Part shown: in pieces, positions 6,891 through 14,233 of the stretch
Layout of the letters: every line of letters begins with the position of its first letter
Position numbering within the stretch: position 1 is the stretch's first letter
Origin: Phycisphaerales bacterium UBA4658
Lineage (GTDB): Bacteria; Planctomycetota; Phycisphaerae; Phycisphaerales; UBA1924
Direction: 5' to 3'
Assembly (NCBI GenBank): GCA_002405485.1
Contig: DHLW01000114.1
Span: 3,147 to 18,745 of the forward strand
Length of the DNA stretch: 15,599 nucleotides
Notes under the pieces: model-generated
Told to the model about the DNA's origin: nothing
Seen by the model: the letters and a program-made list of their open reading frames with translations, nothing else
Databases searched by the model: none
Made by a program: the position numbers and the translations under genes

Positions 6891-8435
6891 ATGCCCCTGA
6901 CCGTTCCCGCACCAAACTCCGCCGACGTCGGACTCATCGGTCTGGCCGTGATGGGCGCGAACTTCGCGCTGAACATGGCCGACCATGGCTTCAAGGTCGC
7001 GGTCTACAACCGCACGACGAGTGTGACGGAGGCCTTCGTCGCCGAGAACCCGGCGAGCGTGATCGGCCCCGGAGGGGCGCTCGTGCCCGCGGCGGACCTG
7101 CGGGACTTTGTCAAGAGCATCAAGCGGCCGCGCCGGATCATGATCCTCGTCAAGGCCGGGCCGGGGACCGATGCGGTCATCGATGGTCTGGTGCCGCTGC
7201 TGGAAGCGGGGGACTGCATCATCGACGGCGGCAACGCCGAGTGGAACGACACCGTCCGCCGCGAAGCCGCGCTGAAGGCCAAGGGGCTGCTGTTCGTGGG
7301 TTCGGGCGTTTCAGGGGGCGAAGAGGGTGCCCGGTTCGGCCCCTCGCTCATGCCCGGGGGCGACCTCGCCGCGTGGGAGCTGATCAAGCCCATCTGGACC
7401 GCCGTCGCCGCCAAGGTCGATGCCAAAACGGGCAAGCCCATCATGGGCGCGAGCCGCGGCAAGCCCGTCAAGGCCGAGAGCGGCATCCCCTGCACCACCC
7501 ACATCGGTCCCGGGGGCGCGGGCCACTATGTCAAGATGGTGCACAACGGGATCGAGTACGGGGACATGCAGCTCATCTGCGAGGCGTACCACTTCATGCG
7601 CGACGTGCTGGAGATGTCCAACAGCGACATGGCCCGCGTCTTTGGCGAGTGGAACGCCGGCGATCTGGACAGCTTCCTCATCGAGATCACCGCCGACATC
7701 CTCAAGCAGAAGGACCCGATCAGCGGGAAGGACTTCGTCGACGTGGTGCTGGATGCCGCCGGGCAAAAGGGCACCGGCAAGTGGACGATCAACAGCGCGC
7801 TGGACCTCGGCGTGCCGGCGCCGACGATGGCCGAGGCCGTCTTCGCACGCGCCGTCAGCGCGATGAAGGAAGAACGCGTGGCGGCGAGCAGGGTGCTGCT
7901 CCCCCCGCCCCGGCACCATCACGACCACGGGCAGACCCAGCGCAACTGGACCGAGTGCGTCCGGGATGCGCTGTACTGCTCCAAGATCTGCTCGTATGCG
8001 CAGGGCTTTGCGCTCATGGCCGCCGCGGGCAGGCAGAACAACTGGAACCTCAAGCTCGGCGAGATCGCCATGATCTTCCGGGGCGGGTGCATCATCCGCG
8101 CCCGCTTCCTGCAGAAGATCTTCGAGGCCTACCAGCGCGACCCCAATCTCTCGAACCTGCTGCTTGATCCGTACTTCGCGGGCGTCATCCAGAAGAACCA
8201 GCACAACTGGCGGGCCGTCGTCGCCCGGGCCGCGGTCGACGGCGTGCCCGTGCCTGCGTTCGCCAGCGCGCTCAGCTACTTCGATTCGTATCGCACGGCC
8301 AGACTCCCGGCGAATCTCCTGCAGTCGCAGCGCGACTATTTCGGCTCGCACACCTACGAACGCGTCGATCAGCCCCGCGGCAAGTTCTTCCACCTCGACT
8401 GGCTCGACCCCAAGCGGCCCCAGCACAACGCATGA
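6891..8435 (+). CDS. gnd: 6-phosphogluconate dehydrogenase, decarboxylating
   Basis: Oxidises 6-phosphogluconate to ribulose-5-phosphate and CO2, making NADPH in the oxidative pentose phosphate pathway. The 514 residues exceed the usual 468-482. Seen in order: [17 protein letters not shown] (residues 17-33) with NRT at 40-42 for NADP+; [21 protein letters not shown] (137-157); catalytic Lys215 and Glu222 in [22 protein letters not shown]; and the C-terminal substrate motif [11 protein letters not shown]. The extra length includes about 20 residues before [11 protein letters not shown] ([11 protein letters not shown] and following). A Pro/His-rich stretch ([16 protein letters not shown]) stands where the usual LSGP segment lies. 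The stop overlaps the acetyltransferase start by ATGA, so the two are translationally coupled. Confidence 0.97.
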   Translation: MPLTVPAPNSADVGLIGLAVMGANFALNMADHGFKVAVYNRTTSVTEAFVAENPASVIGPGGALVPAADLRDFVKSIKRPRRIMILVKAGPGTDAVIDGLVPLLEAGDCIIDGGNAEWNDTVRREAALKAKGLLFVGSGVSGGEEGARFGPSLMPGGDLAAWELIKPIWTAVAAKVDAKTGKPIMGASRGKPVKAESGIPCTTHIGPGGAGHYVKMVHNGIEYGDMQLICEAYHFMRDVLEMSNSDMARVFGEWNAGDLDSFLIEITADILKQKDPISGKDFVDVVLDAAGQKGTGKWTINSALDLGVPAPTMAEAVFARAVSAMKEERVAASRVLLPPPRHHHDHGQTQRNWTECVRDALYCSKICSYAQGFALMAAAGRQNNWNLKLGEIAMIFRGGCIIRARFLQKIFEAYQRDPNLSNLLLDPYFAGVIQKNQHNWRAVVARAAVDGVPVPAFASALSYFDSYRTARLPANLLQSQRDYFGSHTYERVDQPRGKFFHLDWLDPKRPQHNA

Positions 8436-9256
8436 CTCACCGCCAGATGCCAGCCCGCACCGTCCAGACCGACGATCCCCCGCGGATCGACGCATCTCCC
8501 GTGACGGTCCGCGGCGGACTTCTGGAGACGCTCGTTGCGGCCCGGCGGGTCGAGTCGCCGGGCAGCCGCGCCACCGACCCGACGATCGCGTGCACCACCG
8601 CGAGGATGATCCTTCGGCCTCTCCGCGAGAGCGACAAAGACGAGTTCCTGCGCGTCTACACCCTCAGCAGGCCGCACCTCGCCGCGTGGTGCCCACTCTC
8701 CACCGATGAGCATGATCAGCAGCCCGCCGGAGAGGTCTTTGCCCGGCAGGTGGAACTGGCCAGACGAGCCGTCGAGACCGGCCGGGCCTGGCGTGTCTGC
8801 GGCTTCGATGAACGCGACCGACTCGTCGGCGCCTTCAACATCAACGACATCGCTCGTGGTCTGGAGAACATCGGCGAACTTGTGTTCTGGGTCGGCGTCG
8901 AGCATGCCGGAAAGGGCTACGCAAGCGAAGGCGTCCGAGCCGCCATCCAGCACGCGATCGCCGATCTGCCGCGGGGGCTCCGCCTGCACCGATTGACCGC
9001 GCTGGTCGCGCCGGAAAACACCGCCTGCCGACTGCTCATGGCCCGCGTGGGCATGCGGCTGGAACCGCTTCCCCCGATCGGTCTTCGCCTGTCGGGGCGG
9101 AGCGTGCTGCACGACACCTACTCGATGTACGCGCCGGTGACGGGCGTGGTCGAAGGCAAGCCGTCGATCGCCGAGAACATCTTCGGTCGCGGGCTGCTGA
9201 GCATCCTCAAGACCGAATCGCACGACCCGGACGAGATGGGACACTCCCGGGCCTGA
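8432..9256 (+). CDS. GNAT family N-acetyltransferase, RimJ/RimL-like
   Basis: Acetyl-CoA-dependent N-acetyltransferase; substrate unknown. Of 274 residues the GNAT domain begins at about 57 ([16 protein letters not shown]). The acetyl-CoA pyrophosphate loop is [15 protein letters not shown] (159-173), followed by [12 protein letters not shown] and [11 protein letters not shown], as in ribosomal-protein acetyltransferases. The first 56 residues are not part of the fold and look disordered (Pro/Arg/Asp-rich). The last 45 (after DTYSMYAP) are also extra. The start ATG 8432 overlaps the gnd stop, which supports the full N-terminal extension; an internal ATG at 8606 (MILRPL) would remove it. It converges with sthA across 95 bases. 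Confidence 0.88.
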   Translation: MTHRQMPARTVQTDDPPRIDASPVTVRGGLLETLVAARRVESPGSRATDPTIACTTARMILRPLRESDKDEFLRVYTLSRPHLAAWCPLSTDEHDQQPAGEVFARQVELARRAVETGRAWRVCGFDERDRLVGAFNINDIARGLENIGELVFWVGVEHAGKGYASEGVRAAIQHAIADLPRGLRLHRLTALVAPENTACRLLMARVGMRLEPLPPIGLRLSGRSVLHDTYSMYAPVTGVVEGKPSIAENIFGRGLLSILKTESHDPDEMGHSRA

Positions 9257-9272
9257 GAGGGCGAGGGATCAA

Positions 9273-9297
9273 GGCGCTCGCTCGGGACGAGCGTGCC
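9273..9297. terminator. hairpin between convergent GNAT and sthA genes
   Basis: GCTCG (9276-9280) pairs with CGAGC (9288-9292), extended by GGC/GCC with a two-base bulge; seven-base loop. It lies 16 bases after the GNAT stop and 54 bases beyond the sthA stop on the other strand. No T-run on either side, so its termination role is inferred from position. Confidence 0.4.
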
Positions 9298-9351
9298 TCC
9301 ACAACCCCCGAATCCCGAACCCCCGAAGCCGAGAACAGTCTCCCGACCTTC

Positions 9352-10776
9352 TCACACGCTCCGGATCTTGTTCCGCGCGTTGAACGCGGCCACCTTGTAG
9401 CACTCGGCGAGCGTCGGATAGTTGAACACCGTGTTCACGAAGTAGTCGACCGTCCCCTTGAAGGCCATCACGGCCTGCCCGATGTGGATGAGCTCGGTCG
9501 CCTGGGTGCCGATGATGTGCACCCCCAGCAGCACGCCGCTCTCCTGGTGCACCAGCATCTTCAGCATGCCAAGGTCGTCCCCGATGAGCTGCCCGCGCGC
9601 GGTCTCGCGGTACTGCGCGACGCCCGCTTCATAGGGGATGCCCTCCTTGGTCAGGCGATCCTCCGTCCACCCGACCATGGAGATCTCCGGGATCGAGTAG
9701 ATGCCGTACGGGAACAGCTCGGCGACGCTCGAGAACGGCTCGTCGAACATGTGGCAGGCCGCGATGCGACCCTGCTCCATGCTCGTGCTGGCCAGCGCGG
9801 GAAACCCGATCACGTCGCCGACGGCGTAGACGTGCGGGAGCTTGGTCTGGTACTTGTCGTTCACGACGATGCGTCCGCGATCATCGGTTCCAAGCCCCGC
9901 GTTCTCGAGATTCAGCCGCGAAGTCGCGCCCTGGCGGCCCACGCAATACATCAGGCAGTCGGCGCGGATCGTCTTGCCCGACTCCAGCACGGCCTCGACC
10001 AGGTCCGGGGACTGCTCGCCCTCCACAGGGCGCGTCCCACGCGGCGTCTCGATGCGCTTGATGCTCACGACCTTCTCGCCCATGCGGAGCGTTGTGCCCG
10101 TCTGACGCAGGTGATACTGCAGCGCCTCGCCGATCTCGGCATCCAGGAAATCCAGGATCCGGTTGCGTCCCTCGATGAGCGTGACGCGCACGCCCAGAGC
10201 CGCGAGCATGCTCGCGTACTCCGTCCCGATCACCCCGCCGCCCACCACGATCATCGTGGACGGGAGATAGGGCAGATTCAGGATCTCGTCGGACGTGATG
10301 ATCTTGTCGCGATCGAACACGATCGACTCGGGACGCGCTGGCGTCGTCCCGACGGCGATCAGCACCTTCTCGGCGCCGATCGTCTCTACCGCGTTCGCAC
10401 TCTCGACGACCACGATGTCCGGGCCCGCGAACGACCCCACCCCGTGGATCATCTCGATCCCGTTTGAGGCAAAGTGCTGCTCCACCACCCCGACCTCGGC
10501 CTTGATCACCCTGTTGCAGCTCTCGGCGAGCATCGACAGCCGGGTCTTGCGATCCAGGGCGGCAAACGCGCCCAGGTTCTGACGCCGCGATCCGATGAGG
10601 TTCACCACCGCCTCGCGCAACGCCTTGGATGGAATCGTCCCGGTGTTGATCGCCACCCCGCCGACAAACTGCATCTTCTCGATGATCGCGACCTTGCGAC
10701 CAAGCTTCGCGGCCTGGATCGCGGCCTTCTGCCCTCCCGGGCCGGAACCGATGACAACAAGGTCGAAGTGGCGCAT
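9352..10776 (-). CDS. sthA: Si-specific (soluble) NAD(P)+ transhydrogenase
   Basis: Cytosolic FAD enzyme that transfers hydride between NADPH and NAD+, mainly draining excess NADPH. The 474 residues compare with 466 in E. coli. GSGPGG (10-15) binds FAD, GGGVIG (179-184) the pyridine nucleotide, and AVGD (318-321) is the second FAD motif. The redox-active Cys pair of lipoamide-type reductases is absent: GGVAINTGTIPSKALREAV stands in its place. The C-terminal His-Pro-x-x-x-Glu of disulfide reductases is replaced by YPTLAE. Both features mark SthA rather than a dihydrolipoyl dehydrogenase. ATG 10776 opens directly on the first strand RHFDLVVIG; GAGAG nine bases upstream is a weak ribosome site. 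Part of the NADPH theme with gnd and icd. Confidence 0.95.
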   Translation of the reverse strand: MRHFDLVVIGSGPGGQKAAIQAAKLGRKVAIIEKMQFVGGVAINTGTIPSKALREAVVNLIGSRRQNLGAFAALDRKTRLSMLAESCNRVIKAEVGVVEQHFASNGIEMIHGVGSFAGPDIVVVESANAVETIGAEKVLIAVGTTPARPESIVFDRDKIITSDEILNLPYLPSTMIVVGGGVIGTEYASMLAALGVRVTLIEGRNRILDFLDAEIGEALQYHLRQTGTTLRMGEKVVSIKRIETPRGTRPVEGEQSPDLVEAVLESGKTIRADCLMYCVGRQGATSRLNLENAGLGTDDRGRIVVNDKYQTKLPHVYAVGDVIGFPALASTSMEQGRIAACHMFDEPFSSVAELFPYGIYSIPEISMVGWTEDRLTKEGIPYEAGVAQYRETARGQLIGDDLGMLKMLVHQESGVLLGVHIIGTQATELIHIGQAVMAFKGTVDYFVNTVFNYPTLAECYKVAAFNARNKIRSV

Positions 10777-10842
10777 GGCATGGCTCTCGAGGACATCGAA
10801 GTCGGGGACCGACGAGTTTATCGGTCGATCATCCCCCGGCCT

Positions 10843-10864
10843 CGAACGGGTTGTTCGCAGAACA
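10843..10864. promoter_or_regulatory. overlapping palindromes upstream of sthA, candidate operator
   Basis: CGAAC-GGGTT-GTTCG (10843-10857) overlaps TGTTC-GCA-GAACA (10852-10864), sharing the middle GTTC half-site. They lie 67-88 bases before the sthA start and just upstream of a possible -10 at 10825-10818. The spacing (five and three bases) does not fit the GAAC-N4-GTTC LexA box. Binding protein unknown. Confidence 0.35.
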
Positions 10865-11103
10865 GCGCACATCTCAGGGCATCCCATCCTGCCCGCCGCC
10901 AAGCAGCGCCGTGCACCTCGTCAGAACTGGGGGGTCTGGCCCTCAGGGGAAACTCCGCGTGTGCGCGTGCTGCAACGGTGCCGATGGCGACTCGTTCAGA
11001 TCCGCTGACCCACACAGTGTGCCGAAGTCCCCAAGGCGCGTCGAGACGGCGATCGGGCACCCGCGAACCTCACTCGCGCGATCGGCAGCGTTCGATTCTC
11101 AGC

Positions 11104-11222
11104 TTGGTGGGCGCACCAAACATGGACAGCGAGGACGGAGTGTGTTTGGTGCTGAAGCGGATCGTGTCCACACAGACGCGCGGCCGGGTGCGCTGGGCTC
11201 CATGGGACTTCCGGTCCGGCCG
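11104..11222. repeat. nested inverted repeats, possible structured RNA or terminator of the SUI1 gene
   Basis: A perfect 10-bp inverted repeat joins GCACCAAACA (11113-11122) and TGTTTGGTGC (11143-11152) across 20 bases. A competing 6-bp hairpin TTGGTG-GGCG-CACCAA (11104-11119) uses the same left arm. TGGACA (11123-11128), inside the large loop, can pair with TGTCCA (11165-11170), a pseudoknot-type arrangement. A further 7-bp stem joins CGGCCGG (11181-11187) and CCGGCCG (11216-11222). No T-run is present. Confidence 0.55.
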
Positions 11223-11246
11223 TTTGGACGAGTGTCGTTGCGTCGT

Positions 11247-11612
11247 TCAGCCCCCTGCGGGCTTGGCGGGGTAGCCGAGGGTCTTGAAGTGCTCGACCAG
11301 ACGGTCTCGATGGTCGCCCTGGATCTCGATGGAGGTCTGGTCGGCGGATCCGCCGGTGCCGAGCGTGGACTTGAGGTGCTTCAAGATCGCGGGGAGGTCA
11401 TTGGTGCGTTCGGAGCGTGGGGCGAAGCCGGCGACCACGGTGACCATCTTTCCCCCGCGTTTCTCGCGACGGATGCGGATGGGCTGGTCCTTGGGGTCAA
11501 GGACTCGCCCGCTGAGGCGATCGCGCGGACAGGCGCACGCGGCGTGCGTCTTGCCGCAGCGTTCGCACATCACCGGCCGCTCGAGCGGCGTTCCATCAAA
11601 GAGCCCGGGCAT
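11247..11612 (-). CDS. SUI1/eIF1-like translation factor (YciH type) with zinc-knuckle-like N-terminus
   Basis: Homologue of the eukaryotic/archaeal start-codon fidelity factor eIF1; bacterial members such as YciH are thought to act on the small ribosomal subunit during initiation. The SUI1 domain covers residues about 50-116: KRGGKMVTVVAGF, then LKSTLGTGG and IEIQGDHRDRLVEHFKTLGY. Before it, Cys16, Cys19, Cys26 and Cys28 (CERC-x6-CAC) could bind zinc. The 121-residue form from ATG 11612 keeps the opening GLFDGTPLERPV. A second ATG at 11570 (MCERCGKT) would remove 14 residues. No Shine-Dalgarno sequence is present. TATGCT about nine bases before the ATG would suit a leaderless transcript. Divergent from the dockerin-tail gene. 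Confidence 0.9.
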   Translation of the reverse strand: MPGLFDGTPLERPVMCERCGKTHAACACPRDRLSGRVLDPKDQPIRIRREKRGGKMVTVVAGFAPRSERTNDLPAILKHLKSTLGTGGSADQTSIEIQGDHRDRLVEHFKTLGYPAKPAGG

Positions 11613-11735
11613 GGTGAGAGAGCATACGACGCGATCGCGAGATCGTGCTCGTCTGCCCGCCGTGGTGGTCCGCGGCATCGCGAAGGGCTACAACTTCCGG
11701 GTGCCAGTGCGGCGTCGCCGCGATGGCTTTATACC

Positions 11736-11740
11736 GGGAG
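11736..11740 (+). promoter_or_regulatory. ribosome binding site of the dockerin-tail gene
   Basis: GGGAG seven bases before ATG 11748. It decides this start within an open frame that extends nearly 900 bases further upstream. Confidence 0.7.
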
Positions 11741-11747
11741 CAATCTG

Positions 11748-12608
11748 ATGCGTTCGTCTCTTCGTCGATCCGCGGTGGGCGTGTGTGCGCTGCTTGTTCT
11801 GGGCGGCATCGCCTCGGGCCAGGTGACGGTCTTTGACAACGGCCCGTTCATCACCGAGGTGGGCGTGGGGTTCAACGGCGCGAGCATCAGCCGAGCCGAG
11901 ACGTCGGTGATCACCATCGGCTTCAACGCGAACGCGACGACCGCTCAGGGCGGGCCGATCCGGATCGCCGACGACTTCTCGATCACCGCACCGCCCGGCG
12001 TTGGGGGGTATCGGCTCTCGACGATGACGTTCTTCGGGGTGCAGAGCACGACGAGCACGAACAACGTGCAGTTCGGCGCGTTCTATGTGGCGCTGTACGA
12101 CGGAAATCCGTCCGAAGGGGGCACCCTCATCGCGGGCGACTTCACCACCAACAGGCTGGTCTCCAGCGCGTTCAGCGGTGTGTATCGGCTGAGTTCCACG
12201 GGGCTCGTCACGGGCAACAGCCGGCCGGTCACGCGGTTGACGGTGGACATGAGCTGGACACCGCGGCTGGCGAGCGGGACCTACTGGATGGTTGTGTCCG
12301 CCGTCGGCGACACCGCCTTGAATCCGACCCCGAATCCGCAGACGATCTTCGTCACGCCGCACTTCCCTACCGCCAACGCGCAGCAGTTCTTCAACAGCCA
12401 GTGGTTCGCGATCTGGGATCCGCCGTTCACGCTCCGGGCCTTTTGCCCCGCCGACTTTGACACGGTCGGAGGCGTGGATGTGCAGGACATCTTCGGGTTC
12501 CTGAACGCCTGGTTCGCGGGCAGCGCGTCGGCGGACTTCGACGGCGTGGATGGCGTGCAGGTCGGCGACATCTTCGGCTTCCTGAACACGTGGTTCGCGG
12601 GGTGCTGA
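11748..12608 (+). CDS. secreted protein with GC-type dockerin-like C-terminal tail
   Basis: A 286-residue exported protein of unknown function. Residues 1-24 are a signal peptide (RR near the start, then AVGVCALLVLGG, ending ASG-Q). The body (about 25-230) is Ser/Thr/Gly-rich, predicted beta-sandwich. Residues 233-286 hold two tandem calcium-loop repeats: DFDTVGGVDVQDIFGFLNAW and DFDGVDGVQVGDIFGFLNTW, each ending WFAG, the last followed by the terminal Cys. This pattern is the GC-type dockerin-like domain common in Phycisphaerae, thought to anchor or sort secreted proteins; cohesin partners are not known to me. ATG 11748 was chosen by the ribosome site and the signal peptide. Convergent with the zinc-ribbon gene across a strong hairpin. 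Confidence 0.88.
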   Translation: MRSSLRRSAVGVCALLVLGGIASGQVTVFDNGPFITEVGVGFNGASISRAETSVITIGFNANATTAQGGPIRIADDFSITAPPGVGGYRLSTMTFFGVQSTTSTNNVQFGAFYVALYDGNPSEGGTLIAGDFTTNRLVSSAFSGVYRLSSTGLVTGNSRPVTRLTVDMSWTPRLASGTYWMVVSAVGDTALNPTPNPQTIFVTPHFPTANAQQFFNSQWFAIWDPPFTLRAFCPADFDTVGGVDVQDIFGFLNAWFAGSASADFDGVDGVQVGDIFGFLNTWFAGC

Positions 12609-12610
12609 GC

Positions 12611-12658
12611 GCCCCCGCGTGCGTGGTTGTCGCACGCTCCTCATGAAGACCCGGGGGC
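12611..12658. terminator. bidirectional terminator-like double hairpin
   Basis: Inner stem GCGTGCG (12617-12623) with CGCACGC (12631-12637), loop TGGTTGT; outer stem GCCCCC (12611-12616) with GGGGGC (12653-12658). It fills the 58-base gap between two convergent genes. No long T-run, so it may act with Rho or as a 3'-end stabiliser. Confidence 0.6.
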
Positions 12659-12666
12659 TTGGCCGC

Positions 12667-13305
12667 TCATGCGATGGCCTGGCCGCACTCCGGGCAATGG
12701 TCCGCGTTCACCAGGCCCGTGCTCGGGTACGCGCAGTTCGGGCACCGTTGTCGGGCACGACGCACCCAGGCCCGAGCCCGATGCACGAGCGCTCGCAGGA
12801 CAAGGGCCGCGGCCGCGTAGACAAGCGTGTTGAACACCAGGCCGACGGGCTCTGGCGAGTACGCGATGACGCGACTCTGGCCACGGATCATCAGCACGAC
12901 CCCGCCTGAGAACGGGCCGCGATCGTCACGCGCATGAGCGGCGAAGGCCCGCATGGGCCAGCCCTGCGCGTGCACGATCATGTCGGCGTGCATGGTCACC
13001 AGGGCGCCCCCGTACGCGATCTTGGAGTCCGTCGACCATTTCGTGCCTCGAGCGAGCCGGACGAGTTCGGCGGACGACGGCCGACGTCCTGGGCCAGAGC
13101 TGCTGACACGAATGACATCGAATGTCCGCCGCGAGTCGGCAAGCAGCGCGCAGTTGCTCGCGACCGCGTACTGACGCGTCCCCGGCTCCGGCGGCATGGA
13201 AACTCCCGCATAGAGCAGCACGTCATCCAGGCGTGCCGACAGAAACGTCGCGAGCAGGCCCACGAGTGCCGCGACGAAGAACGCGTTCGAGTGCTTGCCG
13301 ATCAT
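12667..13305 (-). CDS. two-helix membrane protein with C-terminal zinc ribbon, function unknown
   Basis: I do not recognise a specific family. Of 212 residues, about 8-24 and 154-174 are transmembrane helices. The 130 residues between them should lie outside the cytoplasm. After the second helix comes an Arg-rich stretch (RALVHRARAWVRRARQR), and residues 188-207 form a zinc ribbon, C-PN-C ... C-PE-C (Cys188, 191, 204, 207). Zinc-ribbon tails of this sort are frequent on small planctomycete membrane proteins of unknown role. ATG 13305 follows the permease stop by 16 bases on the same strand, so the two are probably co-transcribed. No strong ribosome site is visible, which also hints at coupled translation. 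Confidence 0.8.
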   Translation of the reverse strand: MIGKHSNAFFVAALVGLLATFLSARLDDVLLYAGVSMPPEPGTRQYAVASNCALLADSRRTFDVIRVSSSGPGRRPSSAELVRLARGTKWSTDSKIAYGGALVTMHADMIVHAQGWPMRAFAAHARDDRGPFSGGVVLMIRGQSRVIAYSPEPVGLVFNTLVYAAAALVLRALVHRARAWVRRARQRCPNCAYPSTGLVNADHCPECGQAIA

Positions 13306-13321
13306 GACGATGCTCGGCGGA

Positions 13322-14122
13322 TCAGATGATCCCCGCGCCCAGGAGCATACCGAGCACAAACAGCATGGCTGCAACGATCGCGCGGATGAACCCAAGCGTG
13401 ACGTGCCTGAGGAAACGCTTGGCGAGCCATGAGCCAAGGCAGCCGGCCACGCACGTGACGGCGACCAGAGCGATGGTCCGCGGCTCGCTCAAGACGCCGT
13501 AGTCCCGGGCCTTGGCCAGATAGGTGAGGCCGAGCGCATACATCAGCAGGCGAGCGATGTCGACGCCGGTGGAGACCACGGCGGTGGTGCCGACGAATGG
13601 CTGCGTGTCGAGTCCGGCTCGAAGCAGAAAGGGCGCACGGAGCGCGCCCTGCATCCCGGTCAGCCCGCCAAAGAACCCCGACAACGCGCCGCCGAGCGGA
13701 AGCAGCCGCGAGTGGAACGCCAGTCGGCGATACATCGGCAAAAGCTCAAGGGCAGCGAAGGCGATAAGCAGCACCGCCGTGACGAGCTTGGCGACCGTGA
13801 CGACCGCCTGATGCGATCCGATGTCGTAGATCGTGAGTGGGGGGACGGGAGCCAGGAGGGTGAGGGCTGCGGCCCCGACGAACGCGAAGATGATCGCCGG
13901 AATCCCGAAGCGGATCGACACGCCGCGATCCGCCCACTTTCCCACCAGCGCGACCTTGAACAGGTTGTTCACCAGATGGACCACGCCGGTGGCGGCGATG
14001 GCGACCTCGATGGGAAAGAAGATCGCGAACACGGGCATGAGCACGGTGCCCAGGCCGAACCCGCTGAGCAGCGTGATCGCGGCGAGCGCGAGCGCAAGAC
14101 AGGGCAGCACGACGAACTCCAC
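13322..14122 (-). CDS. TauE/SafE (TSUP) family permease
   Basis: Integral membrane protein of the sulfite exporter TauE/SafE family, which moves small anions such as sulfite, sulfoacetate or other organosulfur compounds. The 266 residues form about eight hydrophobic helices in two related halves. The first half opens with SGFGLGTVLMPVF; the second has the family pattern GGALSGFFGGLTGMQGALRAPF. Substrate cannot be told from sequence. The start is GTG at 14122; no Shine-Dalgarno sequence precedes it. The predicted first helix starts at once, so little could be added or removed. It overlaps nothing, lies 111 bases after the PEP-CTERM-like gene, and is followed after 16 bases by the zinc-ribbon gene. 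Confidence 0.92.
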   Translation of the reverse strand: MEFVVLPCLALALAAITLLSGFGLGTVLMPVFAIFFPIEVAIAATGVVHLVNNLFKVALVGKWADRGVSIRFGIPAIIFAFVGAAALTLLAPVPPLTIYDIGSHQAVVTVAKLVTAVLLIAFAALELLPMYRRLAFHSRLLPLGGALSGFFGGLTGMQGALRAPFLLRAGLDTQPFVGTTAVVSTGVDIARLLMYALGLTYLAKARDYGVLSEPRTIALVAVTCVAGCLGSWLAKRFLRHVTLGFIRAIVAAMLFVLGMLLGAGII

Positions 14123-14158
14123 GCCGGAGGGTATTCGGCGCGGGCTGCGCGGCGTCTG

Positions 14159-14177
14159 GGTCGCTGAGATCGCGACC
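14159..14177 (-). terminator. stem-loop after the PEP-CTERM-like gene
   Basis: GGTCGC (14159-14164) and GCGACC (14172-14177) form a perfect 6-bp stem with a seven-base loop, 57 bases past the stop and upstream of the permease start. No T-run. Confidence 0.35.
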
Positions 14178-14233
14178 TCGAACGCCAGTCGTGGGGGGCC
14201 TTGGCCTGGGTTCGAGCGTCCGTTGCTGAGGGG

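Larger units (their letters stand above)
10777..11246. other. 470-base intergenic region between the SUI1 gene and sthA
   Basis: No protein gene is convincing here: the open frame crossing it on the plus strand (10851 onward) continues antisense through the SUI1 gene and has Arg/Ser/Gly-rich composition. The sthA-proximal end has GATAAACT at 10825-10818 as a possible -10 and overlapping GAAC/GTTC palindromes at 10843-10864. The middle has the palindrome CACACAGTGTG at 11011-11021. The SUI1-proximal end holds nested inverted repeats (11104-11222). I looked for tmRNA, SRP RNA and RNase P RNA signatures by eye and did not find them. Confidence 0.6.

Noticed and set aside
6779..8495. long alternative frames over gnd on both strands (462 and 394 codons)
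   Set aside because: No domain similarity and biased composition; Gnd motifs are all in the 6891 frame.
10843..10864. LexA/SOS box
   Set aside because: Half-site spacing is five or three bases, not the four of GAAC-N4-GTTC, and sthA is not a usual SOS gene.
10777..11246. SRP RNA, tmRNA or RNase P RNA in the long intergenic gap
   Set aside because: The GGTCAG...GGAAG...AGCAG core of SRP RNA and the conserved ends of the other RNAs are not found on either strand by eye.
10851..12608. 585-codon open frame on the plus strand
   Set aside because: Only the last 286 codons (from 11748) have a signal peptide, ribosome site and recognisable domain; the upstream part runs antisense to the SUI1 gene with Arg/Ser-rich shadow composition.
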